DNA from: Aggregicoccus sp. 17bor-14
GTDB taxonomy: Bacteria; Myxococcota; Myxococcia; Myxococcales; Myxococcaceae
Direction of reading: 5' to 3'
Assembly (NCBI RefSeq): GCF_009659535.1
Contig: NZ_VJZZ01000006.1
Coordinates: 186,001 to 250,000, forward strand
DNA: 64,000 nt
Shown here: one piece after another, positions 27,437 to 35,418 of the stretch
Position numbering within the stretch: position 1 is the first letter of the stretch
How the letters are laid out: the number at the start of each line of letters is the position of its first letter
Translations under genes and position numbers: made by a program
Notes under the pieces: generated by a model
The model's input: the letters and a program-made list of their open reading frames with translations, nothing else
The model's database searches: none
What the model was told of the DNA's origin: nothing

Positions 27437-28912
27437 TCAGTGCGTGAGGGCCTGGGTCTCCTTACGGCGCGCCTCCACGAAGCGCTCGGCGTCCTGCTCC
27501 ACCTGGTCCGCGTAGCTGCAGGCGTAGTCCGCCACCGCGTGGTCGAAGTGCTCGCCGCTGCCGAGGTAGCCCGCGATGGCCGCTGCGTCCCCCGTGCGGG
27601 CATGGGCGCGCGCGAGCGTGGCGCCGCAGGCGTCCGCGTAGTCGAGGAAGACGTCGGCCTCGAGCTCCTCGACGTCCAGGCCGCCCTTCATGTCGCGCAG
27701 CTGGCGCACGTAGAAGGAGCCCATGCCGCGCACGTGCGTCCAGCCGAGGAAGAGGTCCGAGCCGGCCTGCATGCGCTTCTGCCCCACCACCACGCGCTCT
27801 CCGGCGCTGCGCGCGGGGCTCGCGCCGAGGTAGGGCTCGAGCACGCTCGCCTGCGCCTCCTTCACCTGCAGCACCAGCGGGTCCTCCGCGCCGTTGCCCT
27901 CGCACAGCACGACGTAGGCCTGCATCCCCACGCTGCCCACGCCCACCACCTTGAAGCCCCACTCCCGCCGCCGGTAGCGCATGCAGAGGTCTCGCACCGC
28001 CGGGTCCAGGGAGGCGAAGTACCCGTGGGTGAGGCGGCGCATGCGCCGCTGCAGCTCGGCCTCGCTGATGTCCATCTTCACCGCGGAGAGGGGGAAGAGC
28101 AGCGGCGGCTGGTAGGCGAGGTGGCGCTCCCCGTCGCGCTCCACGGTGAGCTTCTCCACCGCGTGCGCGCTGGTGCGCTTGCGCGCCTTCTCCACTGCCT
28201 CGGCCGCGACCGCCCGCGAGCGCTCGGACTCCGCGTACAGCGCATGCGCATCCGTACGCAGGCCCCAGACCTCGAGCAGCCCCAGGCCCGCGAGCTGGCG
28301 CATCTGCTTGCGGTACGCCCGCACCGCGCGCCGCGCCGCCTTCTGCCCCAGCTTGCCCCCGAGACCGCTCTGGCGCGCCGCGACGACGCAGCTCGCCGCG
28401 AGCCGCTTCACGTCCCACTCGAAGGGGCCGGGCAGCGTCTCGTCGAAGTCGTTGAGGTCGAAGACGAGGTGGCGCTCGGCGGTGGCGAAGAGGCCGAAGT
28501 TGGCGAGGTGCGCGTCGCCGCAGATCTGGCTGCGCAGCCCCGACACCGGCGTGCGCGAGAGGTCCGCCGCCATCACGAAGGGCGTGCCGCGCAGGAAGGC
28601 GAAGGCGGACTCCGCCATGCGCTCGTGGCGCACCGGCACGAGCCAGGGGAGGCGCCCGCGGTCCGACGCGGCGAGCTGCTTCAGCGGGTCTCTCCCGCGC
28701 GCGAGCCCGCACTCCGCGTGGCTCTTGCGCGGGCACTTCTTGCGCAGCGCGCGCCCCTCCGCCATGCGCTCGTCCACGCTGCGGAAGTCGCCCTCCGGCA
28801 GGCGCGCGGGGCGGCGGCGGCGCGACGCGGCAGGCTCGGGAAGGGGCGTGGGCGCCGCGGCCACGAGGGGGACTTCGGTCTTGCCCAGCTCCGGTGTCGC
28901 GTCTCGCTCCAT
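27437..28912 (-). CDS. DUF2252 family protein
   Basis: This 491-residue protein belongs to DUF2252, a family with a distant resemblance to aminoglycoside phosphotransferase-like kinases and no proven role. Family landmarks are FAFLRGTPFVMAADL, GDAHLANFG (with an invariant GDxHxxNFG resembling a kinase catalytic loop), FDLNDFDET and KRLAAS. C-terminal elements are GVGSVGMQAYVVL and QVKEAQASVL. ATG at 28910-28912 precedes a 60-residue Ala/Pro/Arg-rich tail that is probably disordered. No signal peptide. Copies of the dispersed repeat flank the gene on both sides. Confidence 0.82.
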   Translation of the reverse strand: MERDATPELGKTEVPLVAAAPTPLPEPAASRRRRPARLPEGDFRSVDERMAEGRALRKKCPRKSHAECGLARGRDPLKQLAASDRGRLPWLVPVRHERMAESAFAFLRGTPFVMAADLSRTPVSGLRSQICGDAHLANFGLFATAERHLVFDLNDFDETLPGPFEWDVKRLAASCVVAARQSGLGGKLGQKAARRAVRAYRKQMRQLAGLGLLEVWGLRTDAHALYAESERSRAVAAEAVEKARKRTSAHAVEKLTVERDGERHLAYQPPLLFPLSAVKMDISEAELQRRMRRLTHGYFASLDPAVRDLCMRYRRREWGFKVVGVGSVGMQAYVVLCEGNGAEDPLVLQVKEAQASVLEPYLGASPARSAGERVVVGQKRMQAGSDLFLGWTHVRGMGSFYVRQLRDMKGGLDVEELEADVFLDYADACGATLARAHARTGDAAAIAGYLGSGEHFDHAVADYACSYADQVEQDAERFVEARRKETQALTH

Positions 28913-28997
28913 CGGGCCAAGGGTGGAGGCGGCGGGGCGGGGGCGGAAGCGCGGTCGCGGACGGGTGCTTGCTGAGCAGGCGAGGGAGCGTCCACCT

Positions 28998-29036
28998 CCC
29001 TCACCCCGACCTTCTCGCAGAGGGAGAGGGAGGACA
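28998..29036 (+). repeat. Dispersed CCCTCACCCC hairpin repeat, copy 5
   Basis: CCCTCACCCC-GACCTTCTCGC-AGA-GGGAGAGGGAGGACA resembles copies 2 and 4, with a mismatch in the left arm (TTCTCGC) and the GGAGGACA ending shared with copy 3. It is in the gap between the divergent DUF2252 gene and the ABC transporter operon. Confidence 0.7.
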
Positions 29037-29089
29037 CATCGGACGCCGTGGGGTCGCACGCAAAAGGCCCGCGTCGCTATGAAGGGCGC

Positions 29090-29833
29090 ATGTTCGAGCT
29101 GGAGGGGGTGTCCAAGCGCTTCGGAGCCACGCAGGCCCTGCACCCGCTCTCACTGCGCATCCCCACGGGCCGCACCACCGTGCTGCTCGGCCCCAGCGGC
29201 TGCGGCAAGAGCACACTGCTCAAGCTGATGAACGGGCTGCTGCTGCCGGACTCGGGCCGCGTCCTCTTCGACGGCGAGCCGCTCTCCACACAGGACGTGC
29301 GCGCCGCGCGAAGGCGCATGGGCTACTGCCTGCAGGGTGGCGGGCTCTTTCCCCACCTGAGCGCCCGGGACAACGTGTTGCTCCTGCCGCGCCACCTCGG
29401 CTGGGACCGCGCGCGCGGCGAGGAGCGGCTGCACGCGCTGTGCGCCCTCACGCGCTTCCCCGAGGAGGGCCTCGCGCGCTTTCCCAATGGCCTGAGCGGC
29501 GGGCAGCGCCAGCGCGTGAGCCTCATGCGCGCGCTCGCGCTGGACCCCATGGTCCTGCTGCTCGACGAGCCGCTGGGCGCGCTCGACCCGCTGGTGCGCG
29601 CCGAGCTGCAGCAGGACCTGCGCGCGCTCTTCGCCGAGCTGCGCAAGACGGTGGTGCTCGTCACGCACGACCTCGCGGAGGCCGCCGTGCTCGGCGAGCA
29701 CGTGGTGCTGCTGCGCGAGGGGCGGCTCGTGCAGGAGGGCACCCTGGGCGAGCTCGCGCGCGCGCCCGCGGACCCCTTCGTCACCCGCTTCCTCGAGGCG
29801 CAGGCGCGCCCCCGCCCGGAGGAACTGCCGTGA
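29090..29833 (+). CDS. Osmoprotectant-type ABC transporter ATP-binding protein
   Basis: This 247-residue ATPase has Walker A GPSGCGKST, Q-loop region, signature LSGGQRQRVSLMRAL, Walker B VLLLDEPLGALD and H-loop VTHD. The closest relatives by pattern are the OpuCA/OsmV/EgtU-type ATPases that energise import of quaternary amines, although it lacks the C-terminal CBS domains seen in many OpuCA proteins. ATG at 29090 is chosen as the family start; an upstream in-frame start at 29048 would add unconserved residues. It overlaps the next gene by four bases (GTGA), so the two encode one transporter. Confidence 0.87.
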   Translation: MFELEGVSKRFGATQALHPLSLRIPTGRTTVLLGPSGCGKSTLLKLMNGLLLPDSGRVLFDGEPLSTQDVRAARRRMGYCLQGGGLFPHLSARDNVLLLPRHLGWDRARGEERLHALCALTRFPEEGLARFPNGLSGGQRQRVSLMRALALDPMVLLLDEPLGALDPLVRAELQQDLRALFAELRKTVVLVTHDLAEAAVLGEHVVLLREGRLVQEGTLGELARAPADPFVTRFLEAQARPRPEELP

Positions 29834-31320
29834 GGCGCGCGGCGCTGCTGCTCCTCGCGCTGCTCGCGTGCTCGCACGCGCAGGCGCCCACCTTCCGCGT
29901 GGGGAGCAAGAAGTTCACCGAGTCGGTGCTGCTGGGCGAGCTCGCGGCGCAGGTGGCGGCGAGCGCGGGCGCGCGGGTGGAGCACCGGCGCGAGCTGGGG
30001 GGGACGCGCGTCCTCTGGGAGGCGCTCCTGCGCGGCGAGCTCGATGCATACCCCGAGTACACCGGCACGCTGCGCCAGGAGCTCTTCGCGGGGCAGCAGC
30101 TCCCGGACGACGCGGCGCTCGCGGGGGCGCTCGGCAAGGTGGGCGTGCGCATGTCGCGCCCGCTCGGCTTCAACAACACCTACGCGCTCGGGATGCGCGA
30201 GAGCGAGGCCGAGCGGCTCGGCATCCGGCGCATCAGCGACCTGCGCCGCCACCCGGCGCTCGCGTTGGGCTTCAGCAACGAGTTCATGGGGCGCGCGGAC
30301 GGCTGGCGCGCGCTCGCGCAGCGCTACGGCCTCTCGCCCGCGCGGGTGACGGGGCTGGACCACGACCTCGCCTACCGGGCGCTGGTGAGCAACGCCATCC
30401 AGGTCACGGACCTCTACTCCACCGACCCCGAGGTGAAGTCCCTCTCCCTGCGCGTGCTCGAGGACGACCTGCACCACTTCCCCGCCTACGACGCCGTGCT
30501 CCTCACGCGCGAGGCGTGGGCGCACGGTGCACCGGAGGTCGCGCACGCGCTCGCGCGGCTCGAGGGCGCGCTGGATGCGCCCACCATGGTGGCGCTCAAT
30601 GCGCGCGCGCAGCTCGAGCACGTGCCGGAGGCGCAGGTGGCGCGCGACTTCCTGCAGCAGCGCCTCGGGCTCGCCCCGTCCGCGGCGGCCCGGTCAACGG
30701 AGCCGCGGCTCGTTGCCCGGCTGCTGCAGCGCACGCGCGAGCACCTCACGCTGGTGGGGGTGAGCCTCCTCGCCGCGCTGCTCGTCTCGCTGCCCCTGGG
30801 CGTGCTCGCGGCAAGGCGCCCGCGGCTGGGGCAGGCGGTGCTCGCGGGGACGGGGCTCCTGCAGACGGTGCCCTCGCTCGCGCTGCTGGTGCTGCTCATC
30901 CCGCTGCTGGGCATCGGGGCGCGGCCGGCCATCGCGGCGCTCTTCCTCTACAGCCTGCTGCCCATCGTGCGCAGTACGGCGGCAGGGCTCGCCTCCATCC
31001 CCGCGGACGTGCGCGAGTCCGCCGAGGCGCTGGGGCTGCCGCCGCGCACGCAGCTGTGGCGGGTGGAGCTGCCGCTCGCCTCGCGCAGCGTGCTCGCGGG
31101 CGTGAAGACGGCGGCCATCATCAACGTGGGCACCGCGACCCTGGGCGCGCTGGTGGGCGCGGGCGGCTACGGGCAGCCCATCCTCAGCGGCATCCGGCTC
31201 GCGAACACCGCGCTGCTGCTGGAGGGCGCGGTGCCGGCGGCCCTGCTCGCACTCTCCGTGCACGCCCTCTTCGAGGGCGCGGAGCGGCTGCTGGTCCCGC
31301 GAGGCCTGCGCGGGGACTGA
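29830..31320 (+). CDS. Fused substrate-binding protein and permease of an osmoprotectant ABC transporter
   Basis: This 496-residue protein starts with a lipobox-like signal (LLALLAC, Cys14). Residues about 20-280 form an OsmF/OpuCC-type binding domain (GSKKFTESVLLGEL, EYTGTLRQEL, FNNTYALGMRE, YSTDPEV). Residues about 295-490 form a permease with the transmembrane core TVPSLALLVLLIPLLGIG and the coupling EAA-type loop SAEALGLPPRTQLWRVELPLA. The binding domain precedes the membrane domain, the reverse of the better-known permease-then-binding fusions. GTG start overlaps the ATPase stop. Likely ligands are glycine betaine, choline or ergothioneine-like compounds; the choice is not resolvable here. 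Confidence 0.87.
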   Translation: MRRAALLLLALLACSHAQAPTFRVGSKKFTESVLLGELAAQVAASAGARVEHRRELGGTRVLWEALLRGELDAYPEYTGTLRQELFAGQQLPDDAALAGALGKVGVRMSRPLGFNNTYALGMRESEAERLGIRRISDLRRHPALALGFSNEFMGRADGWRALAQRYGLSPARVTGLDHDLAYRALVSNAIQVTDLYSTDPEVKSLSLRVLEDDLHHFPAYDAVLLTREAWAHGAPEVAHALARLEGALDAPTMVALNARAQLEHVPEAQVARDFLQQRLGLAPSAAARSTEPRLVARLLQRTREHLTLVGVSLLAALLVSLPLGVLAARRPRLGQAVLAGTGLLQTVPSLALLVLLIPLLGIGARPAIAALFLYSLLPIVRSTAAGLASIPADVRESAEALGLPPRTQLWRVELPLASRSVLAGVKTAAIINVGTATLGALVGAGGYGQPILSGIRLANTALLLEGAVPAALLALSVHALFEGAERLLVPRGLRGD

Positions 31321-31395
31321 GGCCGCCCGGCTGCCCGGCAGGCGAACCTGGGGGGAAGGATGGCGCTGCGTGTTCACCCCGGGGTCGGGTAGGGT

Positions 31396-31412
31396 GGGGA
31401 CCCGTCGTCCCC
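31396..31412 (+). terminator. Hairpin after the ABC transporter operon
   Basis: GGGGAC and GTCCCC arms enclose a five-base loop about 75 bp after the transporter stop and about 40 bp before the desaturase start. There is no T-run, so an intrinsic terminator is only a possibility; a 5' leader structure for the desaturase gene is an alternative. Confidence 0.3.
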
Positions 31413-31435
31413 GGCTCCCCCCGTCACCGCCTCGC

Positions 31436-31442
31436 GAGGAGG
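31436..31442 (+). promoter_or_regulatory. Strong Shine-Dalgarno that supports a TTG start
   Basis: GAGGAGG lies seven bases before TTG at 31450-31452. It supports the TTG start of the desaturase gene, which otherwise has no ATG or GTG near the conserved N-terminus. Confidence 0.6.
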
Positions 31443-31449
31443 CCCTGCT

Positions 31450-32331
31450 TTGCTCCGCTACTCTGCCGACCGCCGCACGGTCGCCTATCTCGTCTTCGCC
31501 GTGGCGCTGTGCGCGCTGCAGTGGAACCTGCCGCACTTCGTGTGGCCGCTGTACGTGCTGGGCCTGTTCATGGGCATCACCGTGGCGGTCATCAGCCACA
31601 ACCACAACCACCTGGGCATGTGGAAGAGCCGCAAGGCGAACCTCTTCACCAGCTACGTCATCGCCATGTTCTACGGCGTGCCGGCGGTGAGCTGGGTGCC
31701 CACGCACAACCAGGCGCACCACAAGCTCAACTTCGCGCCCGGCGACAGCAGCCGCGGCCCCAAGTTCTTCAAGGGCAACCACCTGCTGAGCCTGCTGGTG
31801 TACCCCACGCTCACGGGCATCGCGCAGGGGCCGGAGATCCGCGCCTACATGCGCGACCTGCGCCGGCGCGACCCCAAGGCGTGGCGCATGGCCGCGAGCG
31901 AGTTCGGGGTGCTCTTCGGGGTGATGGCGCTGCTGTTCTTGCTCGACTGGCGGAAGGCGCTCGTCTTCGTCTTCATCCCGCAGCAGGTCTCGCTCTTCAC
32001 CATCCAGGTCTTCAACTACGTGCAGCACATCGAGACGCACACCGGGAGCCAGTGGAACCACTCCCGCAACTTCGTCTCGCCGGTGCTCAACGCGCTGCTC
32101 TTCAACAACGGCTACCACACGGTGCACCACCAGAAGCCCGGCGTGCACTGGAGCCAGACGCCGGCGCTGCACGCCCAGGTGGCGCAGAACATCCACCCGG
32201 AGCTGCTGGTGCGCAGCTGGTGGGGCTTCATGTTCCGGATGTTCATCCTGCGCCCGCTGGTGCGCGGTGCGCCCTCCACCACCTTCCCGCCGCAGGAGGC
32301 GGGGGCGGCCGTCGAGGCGCAGCCCACCTAG
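31450..32331 (+). CDS. Membrane fatty acid desaturase
   Basis: This 293-residue di-iron membrane enzyme has helices near residues 10-30 and 30-50, then the histidine boxes SHNHNH, THNQAHH, a HIETH region and GYHTVHHQKPGVHW. The pattern fits the fatty acid desaturase superfamily (PF00487), which introduces double bonds into acyl chains of lipids or acyl-carrier substrates. The length is on the short side but both terminal boxes are present. The start is TTG with a GAGGAGG ribosome site. No ferredoxin or reductase gene is adjacent. Regioselectivity cannot be told from the sequence. Confidence 0.86.
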   Translation: MLRYSADRRTVAYLVFAVALCALQWNLPHFVWPLYVLGLFMGITVAVISHNHNHLGMWKSRKANLFTSYVIAMFYGVPAVSWVPTHNQAHHKLNFAPGDSSRGPKFFKGNHLLSLLVYPTLTGIAQGPEIRAYMRDLRRRDPKAWRMAASEFGVLFGVMALLFLLDWRKALVFVFIPQQVSLFTIQVFNYVQHIETHTGSQWNHSRNFVSPVLNALLFNNGYHTVHHQKPGVHWSQTPALHAQVAQNIHPELLVRSWWGFMFRMFILRPLVRGAPSTTFPPQEAGAAVEAQPT

Positions 32332-32457
32332 TCGCACAGGCCCCCGGGCCGCGCCGCCGCAGGCTGCCTGCCTGCCGTGCGGCGCACCGGGTGTCCAGGC
32401 GGGTTGGACAAACCCGGGGCAGGCCGCGACGATGCGCCGCGAACCGTGCCCGCCTCG

Positions 32458-33948
32458 ATGAGCCCCCGTCCCCGCAGTCGCTTCTCCTCCCCGCAGCTGC
32501 GCGCCTACGCGCACTACCTCGACGGACGCTGGCGCACGCGGCTGCGCGCGCTGGGTGTGCTCGCGGTGGTGATGTGCCCCCTGCTGGTGCTCGCCGACCG
32601 GCTCGAGGCCGTGCTGGTGGGCCGCAGTCCTCCGGCCTGGGGCACGCTCGCGCTGCTGCGCCTGCCCTGGGCGCTGCTGCCGCTGGCGAGCCTGGGGCTG
32701 TACCGGCTGCCCGCGCGCCTGCGCGCGCTCGTGGTGCTGCCCATGAGCGCGGCGTACTTCGCGGGGATCGACCGGGGCTACTTCCAGCTCGGCCAGGGCC
32801 TGGGCTCCTCCATGCACCTGGCGGCGCTCTCCATCATCCTGCTCGCCTGCCTCAGCTACCTGCCGCTGCACGCGGGGGCGCGGCTGGGCCTGCTCGCGCT
32901 GTTCGGCCTGGGGCACCTGGGGGTGGAGCTCGCGTGGGGCGGCGGGCGCGCGCTCTCGCTCAAGGTGTGGGACACCGCCGTGCTGATGCTGGCCGCGGCG
33001 GCCATGGCCTACCTCGTGGACAACCTCTTCCGCGCCCACCGCCGCAGCTTCCTCCTGCGCGAGGAGATGCAGACGGCGCTCGGCGCGCTCGAGGCGAGCC
33101 GCGGCCAGGTGACGCAGGCGGTGGCCACGCTCGCCGGCTCCGTGTCGCAGCTCGCTCAGGGCGCGAACGAGCTGTCGCACGGCAGCGCCGAGAGCCGCAG
33201 CGCGAGCGAGCAGATGGCGGCCGCGACCGAGCAGATGGCGCGCGCCGCACGCGCGCTGCAGGAGCGCAGCCGCGGCGGCGCGAGCACGGCGGCGGAGGCC
33301 CAGGCCTACGCCCAGACGGTGCAGAGCCTGCTCGCCGGCGTGGAGGAGGGGGCGCGCGAGATCGACCAGGCGGTGGCGCGCAGCGAGGCCTCCTTCCGCA
33401 AGCTGCAGGCGCACGCGGAGCGCATCGGCCGCTTCGTGGACGGGGTGCAGGAGATGGCGGCGCAGACGCAGATGCTCGCGGTGAACGCGGGCATCGAGGC
33501 GAGCCGCTCGGGAGCGCAGGGGGCGGGCTTTGCCGTCATCGCGGCGGAGGTGCGCCAGCTCGCGCAGGCGAGCGCGGCGAGCAGCCGCGAGGTGGGCACG
33601 GTGGTGCTCGAGCTGCAGCGGCAGATGGACGGCACCGTGGCGAGCGTGGACGCGGTGCGCGAGCGCACCGGGCGCTTCCTCGCCATCTACGCCGAGACGC
33701 ACGAGACGCTGGGCCACGTGCTCGTCAGCGTGGCGGACACCGAGGGCGCGATGCGCGAGAACGCGCAGGACGCGGTCGCCCAGGCGGGCGCCACCGAGGA
33801 GATCTCCCGCCGCACCGCGCAGCTGCTGCAGCGCATGGAGGCCCAGGCGCTGCTCGCCGGGCAGGTGACCCGGACGAGCCAGCAGCTGGGCACGCTGGCC
33901 GCGGGGCTGCGGGCGCTGCTGCCCGAGGCCTCCGGCGCGCCCGCCTGA
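32458..33948 (+). CDS. Methyl-accepting chemotaxis-type protein with multi-helix membrane domain
   Basis: This 496-residue protein has about six N-terminal membrane helices in residues 30-190 with only short loops, so it lacks a periplasmic ligand domain and a recognisable HAMP. The cytoplasmic part (about 200-490) is a long coiled coil containing the MCP hairpin tip QTQMLAVNAGIEASRSGAQGAGFAVIAAEVRQLA. Such proteins signal through CheA/CheW kinases. No che genes are near, so it is an orphan transducer that must dock to a system elsewhere or act in a development or motility pathway. The membrane helices themselves may be the sensor. Confidence 0.85.
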   Translation: MSPRPRSRFSSPQLRAYAHYLDGRWRTRLRALGVLAVVMCPLLVLADRLEAVLVGRSPPAWGTLALLRLPWALLPLASLGLYRLPARLRALVVLPMSAAYFAGIDRGYFQLGQGLGSSMHLAALSIILLACLSYLPLHAGARLGLLALFGLGHLGVELAWGGGRALSLKVWDTAVLMLAAAAMAYLVDNLFRAHRRSFLLREEMQTALGALEASRGQVTQAVATLAGSVSQLAQGANELSHGSAESRSASEQMAAATEQMARAARALQERSRGGASTAAEAQAYAQTVQSLLAGVEEGAREIDQAVARSEASFRKLQAHAERIGRFVDGVQEMAAQTQMLAVNAGIEASRSGAQGAGFAVIAAEVRQLAQASAASSREVGTVVLELQRQMDGTVASVDAVRERTGRFLAIYAETHETLGHVLVSVADTEGAMRENAQDAVAQAGATEEISRRTAQLLQRMEAQALLAGQVTRTSQQLGTLAAGLRALLPEASGAPA

Positions 33949-33982
33949 CGCGCCCGGGGCCGGCGTGGTAGGCAGACGCCCC

Positions 33983-34681
33983 GTGTCCTCCTCGCGCCGC
34001 CCGCCTCCAGAGCCCGAAGCCGACGCGTCCGCCGAGACCCACGCGAGCGATGCGGCGGACAGTGCCGCGCTTGCGCTGCGCCGGCGCGAGCAGCACAAGC
34101 TGCGCCTGTCCTGGATGCCCTGGCTCTACTTCACCCTCAAGCCCCGCCACCGCGCGTGGGCGGAGGCCTGGCAGCGCGAGGTGCAGCGCCACTTCTGCGA
34201 GCTGGAGACGGTGGAGATCGCCGAGGGCTGCTTCGTGGCGCCCGAGGCGCGCCTCTTCGCGGAGCCGGGGCGCGCCATCCGCGTGGGCCCCGGCTGCAGC
34301 ATCGCGGCGGACGCCTTCGTGCACGGGCCGGTGGTGCTCGAGGCGCACGTGAGCCTCAACGCGCGCGTGAGCCTGGACGGCGGCGCGGGCGGCATCCGCA
34401 TCGGCGAGGGCAGCCGCATCGCCACCGGCGCCACGCTCTACGCCTTCGACCACGGGCTCGCCCCCGAGCGCCCCGTGCGCGAGCAGCCGGTGAAGAGCCG
34501 CGGCATCGTGCTCGGGCGCGACGTGTGGGTGGGCGCCAACGCGGGCATCACCGACGGCGTCACGGTGGGAGACCACGCGGTGGTGGGCATGGGCGCCGTC
34601 GTCACGCGCGACGTGCCCGCCTACGCCATCGTCGCCGGCGTCCCCGCGCGCGTCATCGGCGACCGGCGCGAGCGGCGCTAG
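33983..34681 (+). CDS. Left-handed beta-helix (hexapeptide) acyltransferase
   Basis: This 232-residue protein has an Ala/Glu-rich N-terminus (about residues 1-45) and then hexapeptide-repeat turns typical of O-acetyltransferases: VEIAEGCFVAPEARLF, IRVGPGCSIAADAFV, IRIGEGSRIATGATLYAFDH, IVLGRDVWVGANAGI, VTVGDHAVVGMGAVV. The ending PAYAIVAGVPARVIG is the hallmark of NodL/LacA/CysE-related sugar O-acyltransferases. The YAFDHG loop probably holds the catalytic His. GTG at 33983 is chosen; GTG at 33965 is possible. It may modify a cell-surface sugar, but no glycan genes are adjacent. Confidence 0.83.
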   Translation: MSSSRRPPPEPEADASAETHASDAADSAALALRRREQHKLRLSWMPWLYFTLKPRHRAWAEAWQREVQRHFCELETVEIAEGCFVAPEARLFAEPGRAIRVGPGCSIAADAFVHGPVVLEAHVSLNARVSLDGGAGGIRIGEGSRIATGATLYAFDHGLAPERPVREQPVKSRGIVLGRDVWVGANAGITDGVTVGDHAVVGMGAVVTRDVPAYAIVAGVPARVIGDRRERR

Positions 34682-34754
34682 CAGGCGCCTGGCCGGCGCG
34701 CTGGGCGTACCGCGGTCCCATGGGCAACCAGGCCTGAGGGACGAGGCTGCGAGG

Positions 34755-35405
34755 ATGCGGCTCGGGCACGCGCAGGACGGGGCTGGACGGCAGGCGGGGC
34801 TGCTGTTGCTCCTCCTCGCGCTGTGGCCCGCCGCGGTGCAGGCCGCCGCGTGGCGCGTGGATCCGGCGCACAGCTCGCTCGGGGTGCGGGTGTTTCGCGC
34901 GGGCGCCTTCGCCTCGCAGCTGCACGACCACCACCTCGTCGCGGACCGCTGGAGCGCGGCGCTGCGCTTCGACCCTCAGGCGCCTGCGGAGGCCACCCTG
35001 CAGCTGAGCGCGCAGCTCGACTCGCTGCACGACGTGGAGCCCGGGCTCTCGGACGAGGACCACCAGAAGGTGGAGCAGGAGATGCGCAGCCCGCGCGTGC
35101 TGGACGTGCAGCGCTTCCCGGAGGCGCGCTTCGCGCTGCAGCACCTGCTCGTGCAGAGCCGGGGGGCCGACCGCCAGGGGATGCGCGCCACGCTCACCGG
35201 GTGGCTCGAGCTGCACGGCCACCGCGCGCCGCTCTCGCTCCCGGTGGACCTGCACTGGGACGCAGGCCACCTCCGCGCGCAGGGGGCCGTCACCTTCAAG
35301 CAGAGCGCCTTCGGCATCAAGCCTTACAAGAAGCTGCTGGGCACCGTCGCGGTGCGCGACGAGGTGCAGGTGGAGGTGCAGCTCGCGGCCACCGCGCTGC
35401 CCTGA
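34755..35405 (+). CDS. YceI-family periplasmic lipocalin-like protein
   Basis: This 216-residue protein has a signal peptide (LLLLLLALWPAAVQAA) and the YceI beta-barrel: it opens WRVDPAHSSLGVRVF and contains FPEARFALQHLLV and TLTGWLELHGHRAPLSLPVDLHW, with a closing SAFGIKPYKKLLG. YceI proteins bind polyisoprenoid or other long lipids in the periplasm, some with roles in stress or cytochrome assembly. No cytochrome b561 partner is adjacent. The next gene starts 14 bases after its stop on the same strand and is likely in the same transcript. Confidence 0.85.
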   Translation: MRLGHAQDGAGRQAGLLLLLLALWPAAVQAAAWRVDPAHSSLGVRVFRAGAFASQLHDHHLVADRWSAALRFDPQAPAEATLQLSAQLDSLHDVEPGLSDEDHQKVEQEMRSPRVLDVQRFPEARFALQHLLVQSRGADRQGMRATLTGWLELHGHRAPLSLPVDLHWDAGHLRAQGAVTFKQSAFGIKPYKKLLGTVAVRDEVQVEVQLAATALP

Positions 35406-35418
35406 GGAGAGCCGGAAG

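Noticed and set aside
32401-32415. GGGTT-GGACA-AACCC dyad before the MCP-like gene
   Set aside because: Five-base arms are too short to call an operator or terminator, and no adjacent regulator could use it.
29868-33971. A 1367-codon open frame on the plus strand overlapping four genes
   Set aside because: It is a shadow frame. Its translation is a monotonous Ala/Arg/Gly/Pro mixture, while the other frame gives clear transporter, desaturase and MCP motifs. The same holds for frames at 48163-52911, 30694-34098 (minus), 12378-15299 and 40475-44041 (minus).
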